Source: Certhia americana
Taxonomy: Eukaryota; Chordata; Aves; Passeriformes; Certhiidae
Direction: 5' to 3'
Assembly: GCA_018697195.1 (NCBI GenBank)
Contig: CM031857.1
Location: 98,828,256 to 98,892,255, forward strand
Length of the DNA: 64,000 nucleotides
The stretch's first letter is position 1; every line of letters begins with the position of its first letter. A program made the position numbers and the translations under genes. This document shows positions 25,311-37,500 of this stretch, in pieces. A model generated the notes under the pieces. It did not search any database. It saw only the letters and a program-made list of their open reading frames with translations, and had not been told where the DNA came from.

Positions 25311-27616
25311 CAGCAAAATATATTCTGTATCATTCTCATTTTCTCAATAGTTTAAAAAACTAAAAAAGTCTTATAATTGAAAAAAGCACAAGAAAATACT
25401 TAACAAAACAGAGGATGGGGATTGCAAAAACACTTTCCAGACAGCTGCAGATAGCTGGACAGCACATTTGACTTTCCCTTGGGTTGTTCGTGGGTTTCTC
25501 ATTGGAAGTGGAAGCAACTGTGATATACACAGACTTCTAATGAAATGTTGCAATGGAGTCCTTTGTTACCATGTGACTGGGACACTGCATGACCACGTGC
25601 ATTGCTTTACTCAGAAAAGAAGCCTGAGGAATTTTAATCAAACACAATCACAGCACAAAATACAGCATGACCAAAAGTAATCTATGACATTTTGTCTTAG
25701 ACAAACGCCCTCCTAAAAATTTAGCAGTTTCTAGCCTTGGTCAAAAGAAACCCCAAGTCCTAAAACATGCGATAAGCTGAGAGACACAGAAATATGAGGA
25801 TTATGAAGCATGAAGGCAAGGATAGGCAACAACAGCTCCATGCCTGTAGGTGCTCCGAGTTGCCACAGCAACAGATAGGCTGGAGGAGGCAGGAAGCAGC
25901 AGGGATATCTAGGACTGCATTGCACCCCCCCATCCTGCAGCTCATACACACCACTAAGTGTTGGCAGCTCCAAGACATCTAAATTGCAGAGGGAAGGCCA
26001 CCAGGAAATATGCAGACAGACCCCAAAAATATCCACTCAATATTCAGTAGACTTTGCATTGGCTAGAGTTCTGCAGGTACCAGCTCCTGGATTGGTTTCT
26101 AGACGCTTTTATCCATTGAAAGAAAAACGCAGGCTTATGAAACAGGGCACTGAACAGCACACCTCAGCCAGCAGTTGTGCTGATCCCAGCTCTGCCTCAG
26201 GTTGAGCTTTTCCTACCAAACTATACCAGTCTGCACATAGGTAATGTCAGAAGCACACTCAACCTGGAGGAGAAGAAGCTGCACCAGAGCGACATCCCAA
26301 GCTCTCCCTCAACAACAAAGACCAAGACACATGCTTTAAACATAAGCACCTACCAGGCAGCCAGAGACAGAACATAAAATCACAGCTTGCCACATTCTGG
26401 CCTGCCCCTTAATTACATGTCAACAGCACACACCAAGGAAACACTTAGAGCTCAGTTCCTTTTCAGCTACTTGAGACTGCTGTTCCAGGGTAGAAAAACA
26501 GAGTCAAGACAATCCGTGTTTGGAAGCAGAAGACGTAGGTTTAAACAAAAACATGCAACCACATTGTTCATTTGGCTGTGGGGAAACCTTTAAGAAGAAA
26601 AACTCTCTTCAAAGCAAGAAGAAAAGTGAGGAACAGCAAAAGGCTACCTCATCCCAGAATAGGAGATGACATGTGTAAGAGCACCCCACAGGTGATGACT
26701 ACCTGCACAGCTGAAAAAGAATGTGAACTGGGAAACATGAGAAAGCAACAAACTTCAGGAAGTGAAGTCATACGATGCAGCTGAGCTCTGTTTTTCATGA
26801 TTTAGATCCTGAATTGGCAAGGTGCAAAAGCGCAAGAGCAGAACTTGGACACTTGGGTCAGGCATGTGCATACATTTCAGCAGCATAGTTTATGCAACAC
26901 TTAATCACAAACAGAAATACCACCACATTCACTATAACACTTGTGTGGTTTACCAGAAAAATCCACCTGGCTATGCCTAGGGGTAGAAGACATAGACAAA
27001 GATCCCTTCCTGTGTCCCACTAAGGAGGGGCTCACCTGGCTGCCCTGAAGAGCCCATCACCCCATGTCAAAGCAGGAGGTGCTGCTCCCCCCAGCACTGC
27101 TGCTGCAGCCCCCAGGGGCACCAGGAGCTCAGACAAGCAGCTGAGTGGAGTGTAACAAACATCCGGGTGCAGGGACGTGGCCTGCGTGCAGGGTCCACAT
27201 CTGCCTCTGCCCAAAGGGAATAAGCATTTCATGGAAGCATTGTCTCCAGATGTAAAACTAGTCTCTAAAGCCAAAGAGAACCCGGAAATGTATCTCTCAG
27301 CTTAGCCTGGCCCCAGAGCCTAATGCAAGACACTCATGGAAAACCTGGGCTCATGCCAGCAGCAGTTTGAATGTGAAGCTTTTTTCCTCCTTTACATAGC
27401 AACAGGCTTGAGGTTTACACTCATGATCCTAAGAACGCGCAGACACAAAAAACGAACAAGGAAACCAACCTAGTTAAGGTGGAAGGTGGTAGAAAGAACT
27501 AGAATCCCATCCCTCCTCCTGTATGGAGTCACCAGGTCTCTGAGAAAACAAACTGGTAATCTGAGGCAATACGCAAGCTTTGAGACAATGCTTGTATTGG
27601 GCACCCACAGAGAAAT

Positions 27617-27650
27617 AACACTGTCAAACACTGTCAAAACACTGTCAAAC
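27617..27650. repeat. 10-bp unit, three tandem copies
   Basis: AACACTGTCA is repeated three times, with one extra A before the third copy. It is a minisatellite-like slippage repeat. Confidence 0.85.
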
Positions 27651-30600
27651 GGCCAAACCCAAGCCCTGCTGAAAGCCAGGTGAGGCCTGTGAGGCTACCA
27701 AAAGATCATTTTGCAAACCTGTGAAAAATTTCAAGCTCTAGCAAGATTCTGATCTACAACAAACAAAATAAATCCTGCTCATCTCTGTGTGGCAGTAAGG
27801 GCAGCCAGTCATATAAACCACAATATTATGTATATGGACAGCCAATTTTCATTCAGCTGCTTTCCTTCAACCTAATACATCTTTTATTCATTGGAAGCCA
27901 TCCAGGAAACAAGTCATAGATGAGCACAGTTACTAGAAATCACAAGAACAAGTTACTTCTGAAATACAGGATAAACATTTCAAAGCTGGTTAGAGCACAT
28001 GTGTATGTACATGTACACTATATAGAGAAATCATTTGTTCAGGGCCTAACCAGAAGTGGTAAATAATACCTATAATACTGCTGTACTGAGCACTTTCCAA
28101 TCCCCCAGCCAAGAATCTGTTCAGAGCAATTCACTGACAGGGATCCCAGTTGAAAAAGCTCTTTCCTCTTTGTAGTGCATTCTTAAGCACTACCCTTGAA
28201 TCACACTCCTCAAAAGGCTTTGCCAGCTCCGAGGCAGATCAGGCAGCACAGGACAGCGACATCCTCAGTCTGCATATGACATCACCTGGGTAACATATGG
28301 CCCCAGTGTGGAAAGCCAGTAGTGCAGAAGTTATTTGCACCATCTCCTGTGCACCTGAAGAATTTGCAAGTTGGGCTCCTGTGAATGCACCTGCACTGGC
28401 AGGAACTTTGGAACAAAGCTACAGGAAGTTGCAGAGATGGTTTCACAAGCCCTGCTCGCCTGACTGGAAACACAAGGATATTTCTCTTAGCATTTGACAT
28501 CTCAAGAGACTCACTGCCTTCTGAAATACAAAGCATGTGTGCAGGGAAATTTGAGGTATCTCGTATGATATTCATGTCTTCCATAATCATTCCAGGGAAA
28601 AAAATGTGTCAGCCCGTGGCACATCAGGTGTCCTTTTTCTGATTAAGATGGGATGTTTGTTTTGCTTTCTTTTAACAACTGAAAATCATGACCTTTCCAA
28701 GCAACTGGAAAAAACCCAAATTTTTCAGTGGCTCTTGTCTCTTGTGTCTTTAGTCTCTACAGTGGTAAAGCAATGGCAGGTAAGTCATGGAAGTATTAAA
28801 TCCATTGCTATCCCCAACCCAAAACAGTTGACTGAGCTCAGCTCTACTCCTCAGAAAGTTTAAACCAGCATTTTAAATTAACATGAATCACCATAATTTA
28901 TACTGTGCTATTTGTCACAAGTGCTACCACATTTCTTTTTGAAACATTGCCCTGTAAACTGCAAGTGGTTGAATGAAGTATTTTACATGCATAACTCCCA
29001 GTCTTAGATTAACACTTAATGGTGATACTTCTCCACTGTTCATATACTGTGTGTGAGGGAATGCCTGTCATAACATGGTCCACACTTCAGGCAAAGCATA
29101 AATAAAAGAGCTGTAAATTTAAATTATGTTCTAACTGTGCCATTTAAGATGGGTTGTTTATGAGTCTTCAACGAAGAAATAGGCCACAGTTTTAAATACT
29201 AAAAAACCAGAGAGATCCGCTTAAGAAACATATTTGCCTTATTTTAAGGTCAGCATTTAAATATCTGCATCTGGTAAACATTTTACTTCCATGGTACAGC
29301 ATACAAAATACTAAAGACAGATCCAGTTGCTCTTTTAACTCACTTCAGGGCTTTAAAATATGGCCCTATTTTGACACAATAATATGTAGTCATGTTTGTT
29401 AAGAAAATCATTAGCAATGCTAAGGGAGTATTTCTATGGCTCTAAAGTAATAGTTCAAGCTCTTCAAAGCAGGTAGAATATGTAATACACTGAGCTGTTT
29501 ATCCTTACATAATACTATTATAGTAATCTATAATATTACATAAAATTATTATATTAATCTATAGCGTTTTTCAGTAGCTACCATACAACTTAAACGCCAT
29601 TCACCCTTAGTTTAATCCTGTAGAAGGCAAAACTCTTGAACTCCTTGATACCTCAGTCAGACTTTTTACTTATGCCACCATGGTGTATTGCCTTTATCAC
29701 CACAATATTCCACACTCTGGAGATGACAGTGAGTACAGCTGCAGTTGTTCAAGTCCTTTGACTGATTCCAGTGGAGGCTGGGACTCCCACAGACAGTGGG
29801 TGAGTGATACCTCCACCTCAGGTACTCTCACCATCACTCCAGAAGACCAAACCAGCCAGGAAGCAGATAAGTGGCAGGAATGTGCACTAGCAGGGACTGA
29901 GAAGTAAGGCTGCTGGGAGACCATTGAGTGTTATTCACACTTGCTCTTGTCCCTGCTGTTCCTTGCCAGGCCCCCAAGCCAGCTTCTGCTGCACAAACTG
30001 CACAGCTCAAGCTGGCACAGTCAAGAGCTGCACCTGCTCAGAGGCAAACAGGGGTGTGAGGGACCTTTGCACTTGAGCGAGGTGTGCACACACTCACCTG
30101 GGGGACCAAAACACCTTGGCACCCCTGTGCTGGACATCTGTTTCTTAAAACCATAAAGAAGCCATGTCACTGTTCAGCCATTTGTTCCTCAAGCATGGAG
30201 AGGAGGAGGTGAGCTATCTTCACTTTCCTTACATTAACTTAGCACTTTTATAATGCAGCAAGTCAATACAGGACACAGAACATTACCATGTGCAAATGTG
30301 GCTCACACTGTTGAGTAATACCGCTATTTTAAACCCTCTGCTGCTAAGCAACACTGACAGTATGGTTAGAACATTTTGGAAATACCGAATCCTTCAGTTC
30401 TTCCCCCCCACACACGTGTAAAAAAGCTGCTCCCGCACTGCACATATATCCAGAAGCTATTCAAAGATGGGGGCTTCAGTTTTTGTCAGGTTAATTCTCC
30501 TCAGCATTGCAAGGAGCCTGGTTGTATTTGTGCAGAAGCAGTCCCTTGAGAGATAAAAAAATGTGGCCTTCTGGTTTGTATTTAAGCACCCCAAAGGCAC

Positions 30601-32615
30601 CATTCCTGAAAGCTAAGATGTCAGCTTCTTGTACTGGATACTCATAGCTAACAAGGAAATGGAAAAAATTACCAGTTCCTTTAATTCAAGAACAATGCCC
30701 AAGGCTGGGATCCTCTCCAAGTATCATACTTACCTGAACTGTCTAAGACAGGGCAGGTTATGTCCCTTCCTGTAAGAGATAAAAGAGTGTTTGTGACAAG
30801 CACTACAACCCAAAGAGTAGTTGCTGACAGCTAACATGAAAAATTCCCAATGCTTGCAGAGCAGCAAGGACAGAAGAGAGCATGGGAAAGCACAATATTT
30901 AATGTCTTAAGAGGAAGACTCAGTGAAATACTTCTGTGAAACTGCATTTACTACACTGAGGAGCACTTATTTTAAACCTGTCTATTTACTTACACTTCAG
31001 TAAGAGAAGGGGTGAAACTGAGCTTGGAAGTATCTCGCCCAGAAGCGAGAGCATTTAGCCCCTTTAAACTGATCTCACATTGTGGAAGAATTTTGCATTT
31101 TTCTGTACCAAGCAAGCACTGCAAAATGGCACCTTAATTGGGTTTCCTTTCAGATGGATTGTTTAACAAGGCTTGACTGTGTTTTCTCAGGCAGAAGTGT
31201 ACCTCTGAAATACGACTAGTTGAGAAATGCTGCCCAATTCTGATAGAATATATTTCAAACTTTTCATAAGCTTACTCCTCTCATTGTTATTCTAATTTAT
31301 TCCAAAGTACTTCATTTTGCCACAGACATTAGCAAGGTTACAAATACTCATGTCTCTTCAGCTATTAATTCTATGGCATTTTTCACTTCATTGTATATTT
31401 ACCCGTCTATTAACCTACATGGATGATTTCATAGCTAATCATTTCTACTAACACCCTTTTAGACACTTGTGACTTCAACCCTGAAGATGTAGGTGGTTGG
31501 AAAGACTTGCTTGTCTTCCTCCTCCCTCCTGTGATCTAAAATTAAAATGATGTGACCAGGACAACATATCTCATATCCTATACTTCTTTGACAGACAGCA
31601 CAGGTCTAGACCAAATTTCCACACAAAAAAAGTGAATCACTGAAGAACAGCAAGACATAGTGTCTCTTAAGTAAGCACATTACAGCCTCCTGGGGAGACA
31701 GCAACAAAGAATACATATTTGGGTATCAAATAGGTACCGTTTAGTTGCTTTTCTGCAAAGATGCTTTGGAAAAAAATAAATTGCTTATCTTCAGCTTGAA
31801 TGTTTTTTACTGGAATAAACCCTAATTCAGTCAGATGAGAACCACAGTAGTGCATGATTATGCAGCAGCTGAAAGAGATGATCTTACTTACAGAAAAAGT
31901 ATTTAGAATAGATTCTCTTTGGACCATTCTCTGCTTATTCCCAAATAAGATCCAGCACTTTCTGCAATCAACAGGAGCTGGTAATGCTAATCCCATCATG
32001 TATGTCTCCTCTGATCTGCAAGACAACTGTCTCAATGATCAAACACTGTAGAAGAAAACATTGTTCAAGCACAGCGGCCTTCAACCTGCAGTATTTAAAA
32101 GCCCTCAGCAGCTATCGAAAGGCAATCTTTTTTCTCATTTCATCACGACAAACTGAAAAACAAGAGACTACAGCATGACTAATGAATCCCTCAATTCCCA
32201 TCTGCCAACACAAGTCAGTCAGTGTCTCACCCGCTCGCCTCCAACCCTTCCCTCTCTGGAGCATCTGTTGAGCCCTGCACCTGATCCGCCTGGAAACAGG
32301 ATGGCAGCACATGCCACACAGCCAAATCTGCCTGGCAGGGCACTGACCACTCTCCCTTGCTTAGACTGGTAAACAAAAGGGTATTTCTGATAGCTTTCTC
32401 TTCTCTTGTTCCATTGTCAAGTCTCATTGGCTGTAAATCACAAAGACTGCAAAGAGTTCATCTTCATTTCCATGTCCAGTATCAAGGTTTACCTTCAGGA
32501 TGGCTAGGTATGAGACAGGCACAGATAATTAGCTAGTATGTAATTTAATGATTTGCTTTCAATTTTTCTGTTTTCATTAGAAATCCCTTTTTTTTACATT
32601 AAACCCATCGATGTT

Positions 32616-32653
32616 TAAAAAAAAAAAAACAAACCAACAAACCCCCAAAAAAG
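32616..32653. repeat. A/C-rich simple sequence
   Basis: A run of A followed by mixed CAAAC and CCCCC units, lacking G and T until it ends. It is the same texture as the longer tract at 33298. Confidence 0.7.
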
Positions 32654-33297
32654 GCAGCTTCTTTCTGAAGCATTTTCTGCCAAATTTAAGGATGAAAAAT
32701 TGAGCAGATAATTTAGATAGGCTTAAAACAATGTACTCTCAAGGTCCAAACTATTGAAAGGGGAAGACAGAGTGGGAGTGATGCAGCTCATTCTCCTCTC
32801 CCTATTTCAGTTGACACTCAAGGACCTGATTTGCGAGCCCAGTAAGTCAAAATGATCCTTAATTCCTCTGTTTCCTCTCGCTTTTCCTCAGTTTGCTAGC
32901 AGTGCATTCCACCACTGAAATCTGAAATCAAACACTGCTACAGTTTTGCTGACAGGTAGAAGCCAGAGCACAGATACTCAGTAACAGCAGGATGAAAATC
33001 GATTGAAGGTACCAGGAAGGGGATTCCGCAGCCATTCTGATGCAAGTTTGCTCCACCTGGTGAAATGCAGAAATGCAACCGATCTGCCCACCCTGCAGCT
33101 CTGCTGTGTGAGGGTATTCTTGTTCTGCCAAGGAGCAGCCATATGCTGTCAGCTGCCACGATCAGCAAAGGTATTACTGCATTAGCGCCTACAGTGCTCA
33201 ATTAGGGAGAAGGCTCCTGCTGTGCCAGCAAAGAAAGCAGACTGCTGTCATCCTAGACTGAATCCTCTGCAATACAGAGGAGCTGTAAGTGGAGCTG

Positions 33298-33467
33298 AAC
33301 AAAAAACCAAAAAAAAACCCCAAAAAAACGCAAACAAAAAAAAAAAAAAAAACCCAAAAAAAAAAAACCCAACAAACCAACCAAAAAAAAAAAAAAAAAA
33401 AAAAAAAAAACCCAAACGAAACCAAAACCAAAAATAAAACCCACCACCCAAAAAACCCCCAAACCAA
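33298..33467 (+). repeat. 170-bp tract almost wholly A and C
   Basis: Long A runs (one close to 29 bases) alternate with CC, CCC, CCCC and CCCCC blocks. In about 170 bases only three are not A or C (two G, one T). There is no fixed period, so it is a low-complexity tract and not a regular satellite. The apparent Phe/Trp/Gly- and Lys/Pro/Asn-rich frames over it on both strands are translations of the tract, not proteins. Its length and exact sequence are likely to be error-prone. Confidence 0.9.
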
Positions 33468-33741
33468 TCAGATGTGAGGGAATATCCCTTGACTAAAAGG
33501 ACAAAGCAAGAGTGAAACCAGGGCACGTTTTATCAAAATCTGAGACTTCAGATGTTTGAGATCATGGCCTGATAGGGAAAGGGTCATTTAGCTAAATATG
33601 ACCTTTTCAGACAGGAAGCTCTTTCCACATACACATGGCACCATTATGAAGAATCAGAAAATCTGTGCAAAAAAAAAAAAAGCACAATAACAGTCAACAG
33701 AATTGTCTGAGTAGCAATCCAGCTCATGTCAGAATACCCTG
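33468..33741. other. Short spacer between A/C tract and CR1
   Basis: Unique sequence with one short A run at about 33669-33681. Nothing else recognised. Confidence 0.5.
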
Positions 33742-34160
33742 TTTCACAGAATATTCTAAATTAGAAGGGACTTACATGGATCATCACAGTCCAGTTCCTA
33801 GCCCTGCACAAGACAGCCCCAAGAATCACACCATGAGATTGTGATGCCTGAGAGCATTGTCCAAGTGATTTGTGTGCTCTGTCAGGCTTGGTGCTGTGAC
33901 CACTTCCTGCAGGAGCCCATTCCAGTGCTCAGCCACTCTCTGAATGAAAAACATTTTTCTGATATCCAGCCTAAATCTCCCCTGGCACAGCTTTGTGTGA
34001 TTCCCTTGGGTCCTGTCACTGGTCACCAGAGACGAGTGCCTGCCCTTCTGTTTCCCCTTGTGAGAAAGATGTACACTTCCCTGAATCTCCTTTTCTCCAG
34101 GCTGATCAGACCAAGTGACCTAAGCTGTCCCTCATACAGCTTTTCCTCCGAGCCTTCACT
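33742..34160 (-). mobile_element. CR1 LINE fragment, 3' region
   Basis: The plus strand shows the complementary CR1 3' end: TCACAGAATATTCTAAATTA, then the CCCTGCACAAGACAGCCCCA block, a TGTCAGGCTTGGTGCTGTGA block, CAGCCTAAATCTCCCCTGGC, and TTCTCCAGGCTGATCAGACC close to the truncation. The element therefore runs right to left, with its 3' end at about 33742 and its 5' part missing beyond about 34160. Open frames within it (33826-34026 minus, 33841-34242 plus) come from the retroelement and its complement. It is the same subfamily type as the copy at 56716. Confidence 0.9.
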
Positions 34161-34397
34161 ATGCATAACAAATGTTCACATGCATAAAAGACATGCCTTG
34201 TTCACATATATAAAAAAGGAGAAACTATTTAATAGGCTTTAGTCTTTTGGGGAGCATACTTAGTACCAATCTAGCAGCAAGTTAGCTAAGAGCAGACAAA
34301 AGTTGGCATTGTACCACCATAAATCCCACTAGTGCATGCACAGGATACCACAATTAGGAAAGAGATTGTTTTTACCATTCATCACTTCTTGTTCATA
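34161..34397. other. Spacer between CR1 and SINE
   Basis: About 240 bp of unique AT-rich sequence separating the truncated 5' end of the minus-strand CR1 from the head of the plus-strand SINE. Nothing else recognised. Confidence 0.5.
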
Positions 34398-34541
34398 ATG
34401 ATGCAAAGAACTCATTGGTAAGAAAATGGTGCTAATAATGCCAAGGTTGTGGATTTGTTCCTTGTAGGGCTATTCACTTAAGAGCTAGACTCGATGATCC
34501 TTGTAGGTCTCTTCCAACTCATAATATTCTGTGATTCTGTG
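34398..34541 (+). mobile_element. tRNA-Ile-derived SINE with CR1 tail (TguSINE1-like)
   Basis: The head is a decayed tRNA-Ile. AACTCATTGGTAAGA corresponds to the D-arm/A-box region, GGTGCTAATAATGCCAAGG to the anticodon arm (anticodon AAT), and the following GGATTTGTTCC to a damaged B box, ending in GTAGGGC. From about 34475 the sequence becomes a CR1-type tail (AGACTCGATGATCCTTGTAG) and closes with two copies of ATTCTGTG at 34526-34541. The tail matches the ends of the neighbouring CR1 subfamily, consistent with mobilisation by CR1 enzyme. The A and B boxes have lost consensus bases, so internal Pol III promotion is probably dead. I recall this design as the passerine family first described from zebra finch. 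The family name is from memory. Confidence 0.85.
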
Positions 34542-37500
34542 AAATAAGTAGTGGCTGCCCCATGCTGGCGCAGAAAAAGTCAATGGGAACACACTAGTCA
34601 TACTGTCATGAAGGTACAAAGGACAAGCAAAAGACAATGGCTGTCATTCATTTTCTAAAATGACGTGTTGATGCAGGACTTTTGGGCAATGCTTCCCTTA
34701 ACAGAATGCAGCAAATATGATTGAATATCCATCCCCCGCCTCTTTCACTTGATTTTCCAAACAGAACAAACAACAAATGTTAGGCAGCATTACCCAACCT
34801 CCAAAAATGCTTCCAAAAGCACCTGGTTATAGAGAACAATGCCTGGACTCTCAATTTCTGATGCATTGTAACCAAATCACAGAAAAAAACAATATTCTTC
34901 CTATGAAACTGGGAACAATTTGTTTCCATAGCAGCAAAGAAAGTGATGAGCAACTCAGGCAAACAGTTTGAGAATTATTAGGAGCACAACATGGATCAGA
35001 TGATTTACATACAACATAAATAGTGCAGAAGGTGACAAGAACAAGCAATAGCCTTTGAAGTATGAGAATTATACAGCCAATCATTAGATCTAGACTTGTC
35101 TCTTTCCCTTTCATCCCTGCGGAGTCAGGAGAAAACTGTCAGTGCAGATGGATAAACAGCACTGGAGGAGATAGGATGGCACATCTGAGTCATAACGCTG
35201 TAATCCCAAAGCACCCTTGCAACAGCCAACATCTGCATGAGAACAGCAGCAATTTTAACAATTTTCAAAACCAGGTGTAACCCTTGTTTAATCTATGCTC
35301 TGTGACACTGTCAACTGTTAGGTGAAACAGTCTGACAGATATTGTACTGATGTGCTTGTGGAAGCTGCACATCAAAAAGAACATCCATTCAAAGCTCCTT
35401 TTCACCACTGAAGGAGGTGTTATCCATCCTCAGCTTTGAGAGGACTGATACTTTAGTTCAACACGACACCTAAGAGGTAAACTCATAGTCATGCTCCCAG
35501 TTCTTAGCACAGAATTTCACACCCTCCCTCCCCCAATTTGCTCATAAATACCTGAAGTTATTAGAGGATCCCACTTTTCTTAAAACCTTGAACTAGAATT
35601 TCAGTTCCAAAACTAACTGAACCAAACACAGTGACTATAAACCAGCTGCAACAGTTTCTGAAACAGGACATTTGCTACAAAAACCCCAGAATCCCACAGC
35701 ACTTAAAGTACAAAAAGTTACATATCAGCTAAACACTTCTACACTGTGATAGATTAAACTCCCTGTAAAGTTTTTCTACATGAATTCACTTCCTTTTGCT
35801 TATCATTAATGCTGAAAGTTGCTAACAGGCGCATTTTGAGAGCAATATTACTAAAGCCATTATAACACTGTAACCTTGAAGGCACCTTGAAGACTGAGTA
35901 GCATTGCGGCTATGCCAGGGCTAATCCACTTAAGAAAATCAAGATGAAATTCCTCACTTGACATTTCTGAGAACAAGGTGACAAAGTTTTAACAAACCCG
36001 TCATTGAAGGTACTCTGTGTAAGACAACTCGAAGTTTTCATGGAGATTATATCCAGCCTACAGTACAGATTGTATCTACACAGCCTGATGCAAACACCCA
36101 ACTGAAAAAATTAGGTGCAACAACTGGGAGGACAAAATTCCTTTCTTTTTTGTGGAACAAAAAGACATTCTGCTGTCCCCTTCAGGTTTCTCAAGCCCAC
36201 AGTACAGAGCAATAAACCTCCCCTTTAACTAATGAGCACTGAGCCTGAGACAAGCTTTGAAAGAAGCTAGACCTGGTATCTTCCTCTTTGGGGAATTGTT
36301 TTTTGCAACCATCAACTAGTCTTGAAATAATAGCATGGGAAAATAAGCACTACGAGTGTCCATCCATCCCCTAGGAAATAAACATGTCCATATGTATACA
36401 CAGAAAAAATATCTATAGCATGATGTTTGTGGGAACAGGGGAAGAGGAATTTCACGTTGCTTAAAAACATAAGTAATGATGCCCAGCTGTGTCAGAGCAA
36501 TAACCTGGTATTCTGACTCAGTGACAAAAGCAGATGTTAGAAAGCAAATCTGGCCATTTTTTGCATCTCTTCCTCCTTATACTCCCCAAGGGTTTGGAAT
36601 TGGTATATTAAAGTTTTTAGTGGGTACTTGGAACACATATCACTGAAATTTTCCTTGAAATCCTGAATCCTTTCCTACCTGTAAATTACAGCCTTTCAAA
36701 ATTAACCCTCACCATGACAGTTCTTACAGAACTTGAACACGTTCAAGTCTCAGAGACACAAAAAAGCCCCAGAACAAGACACAGGCAGGTATCTACAATT
36801 CATTCACATCTATAATGAATTTTTCTTCTGTAATCTCTGTCTTTCAAAGGGAGATGAGTCATTTAAGTTAATTCAACTCCTCTTTGCTCATCTGGAAGTG
36901 CTTGAGGTTGAATTCTATTAAAAATTACTGAAGCCAAGCCAATGTGGCCTGGGGGATCTTGGCAGGAGAACGTAGGTGCATCTCTTTTCCTTTCTCAGTG
37001 GCATGAAGGCCCTTTCCAGGAAGAAGTATTTCTTACATTTCATTGCTCTATTTCAACCCTGCATTTATGTCCTTGTTCCTCCTGAGTTCACAGTGTTAGG
37101 CCACGTTTCATTGCTTCCACAGTCTCACAGCACTGCAAGGGACCAAGAGGCCTCTGCTGGGGTATCACGCAGGTCCACAGCTCGGCCACCTGAGTTTGTT
37201 GTAGCTCTGAAGCAGCTGCCACCACCGTGCTCAGCCACAGCCAATTCTTCTCTAGGACATACTCATGTAAAGTACAGCTAGATTTCCATGCAAAGATTCC
37301 ATATATTGAAGTTCCCATCCTTGTATTCCCTGGAGAAGACTGCCCACACAGCATGCAAGCTGTTTAAAAGCTTATCCCTGTGCCAGTTTGGTTTGCTGTC
37401 TAGCCAGGAAATGATTCTGCCTCCCCCTGCTCAAAGGACATCAATGTTATTCAAGTGCAGCAAGAGCAGCCATTATTCCAGCTGAAAGGAAAAAAACGTC

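Larger units (their letters stand above)
25311..33297. other. Unique non-coding sequence
   Basis: About 8 kb without a recognised repeat family or exon. It has a small triplication at 27617-27650, an AT-rich stretch at about 29510-29570, GC-richer patches near 27050-27200 and 29930-30130, and an A/C-rich run at about 32616-32653. A consensus donor preceded by a polypyrimidine acceptor near 28754-28779 is discussed under findings. Confidence 0.5.

Noticed and set aside
33198..33526. Several overlapping frames on both strands rich in Phe/Gly/Trp or Lys/Pro/Asn
   Set aside because: They are six-frame readings of the A/C low-complexity tract. No protein signal exists outside the tract.
33841..34242. 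133-codon plus-strand frame
   Set aside because: It is mostly the complement of a minus-strand CR1 3' region and continues into unique sequence, so it is not a gene.
34398..34541. Functional tRNA-Ile gene
   Set aside because: The acceptor stem does not pair, the A and B boxes are degenerate, and the sequence runs into a CR1 tail. It is a SINE.
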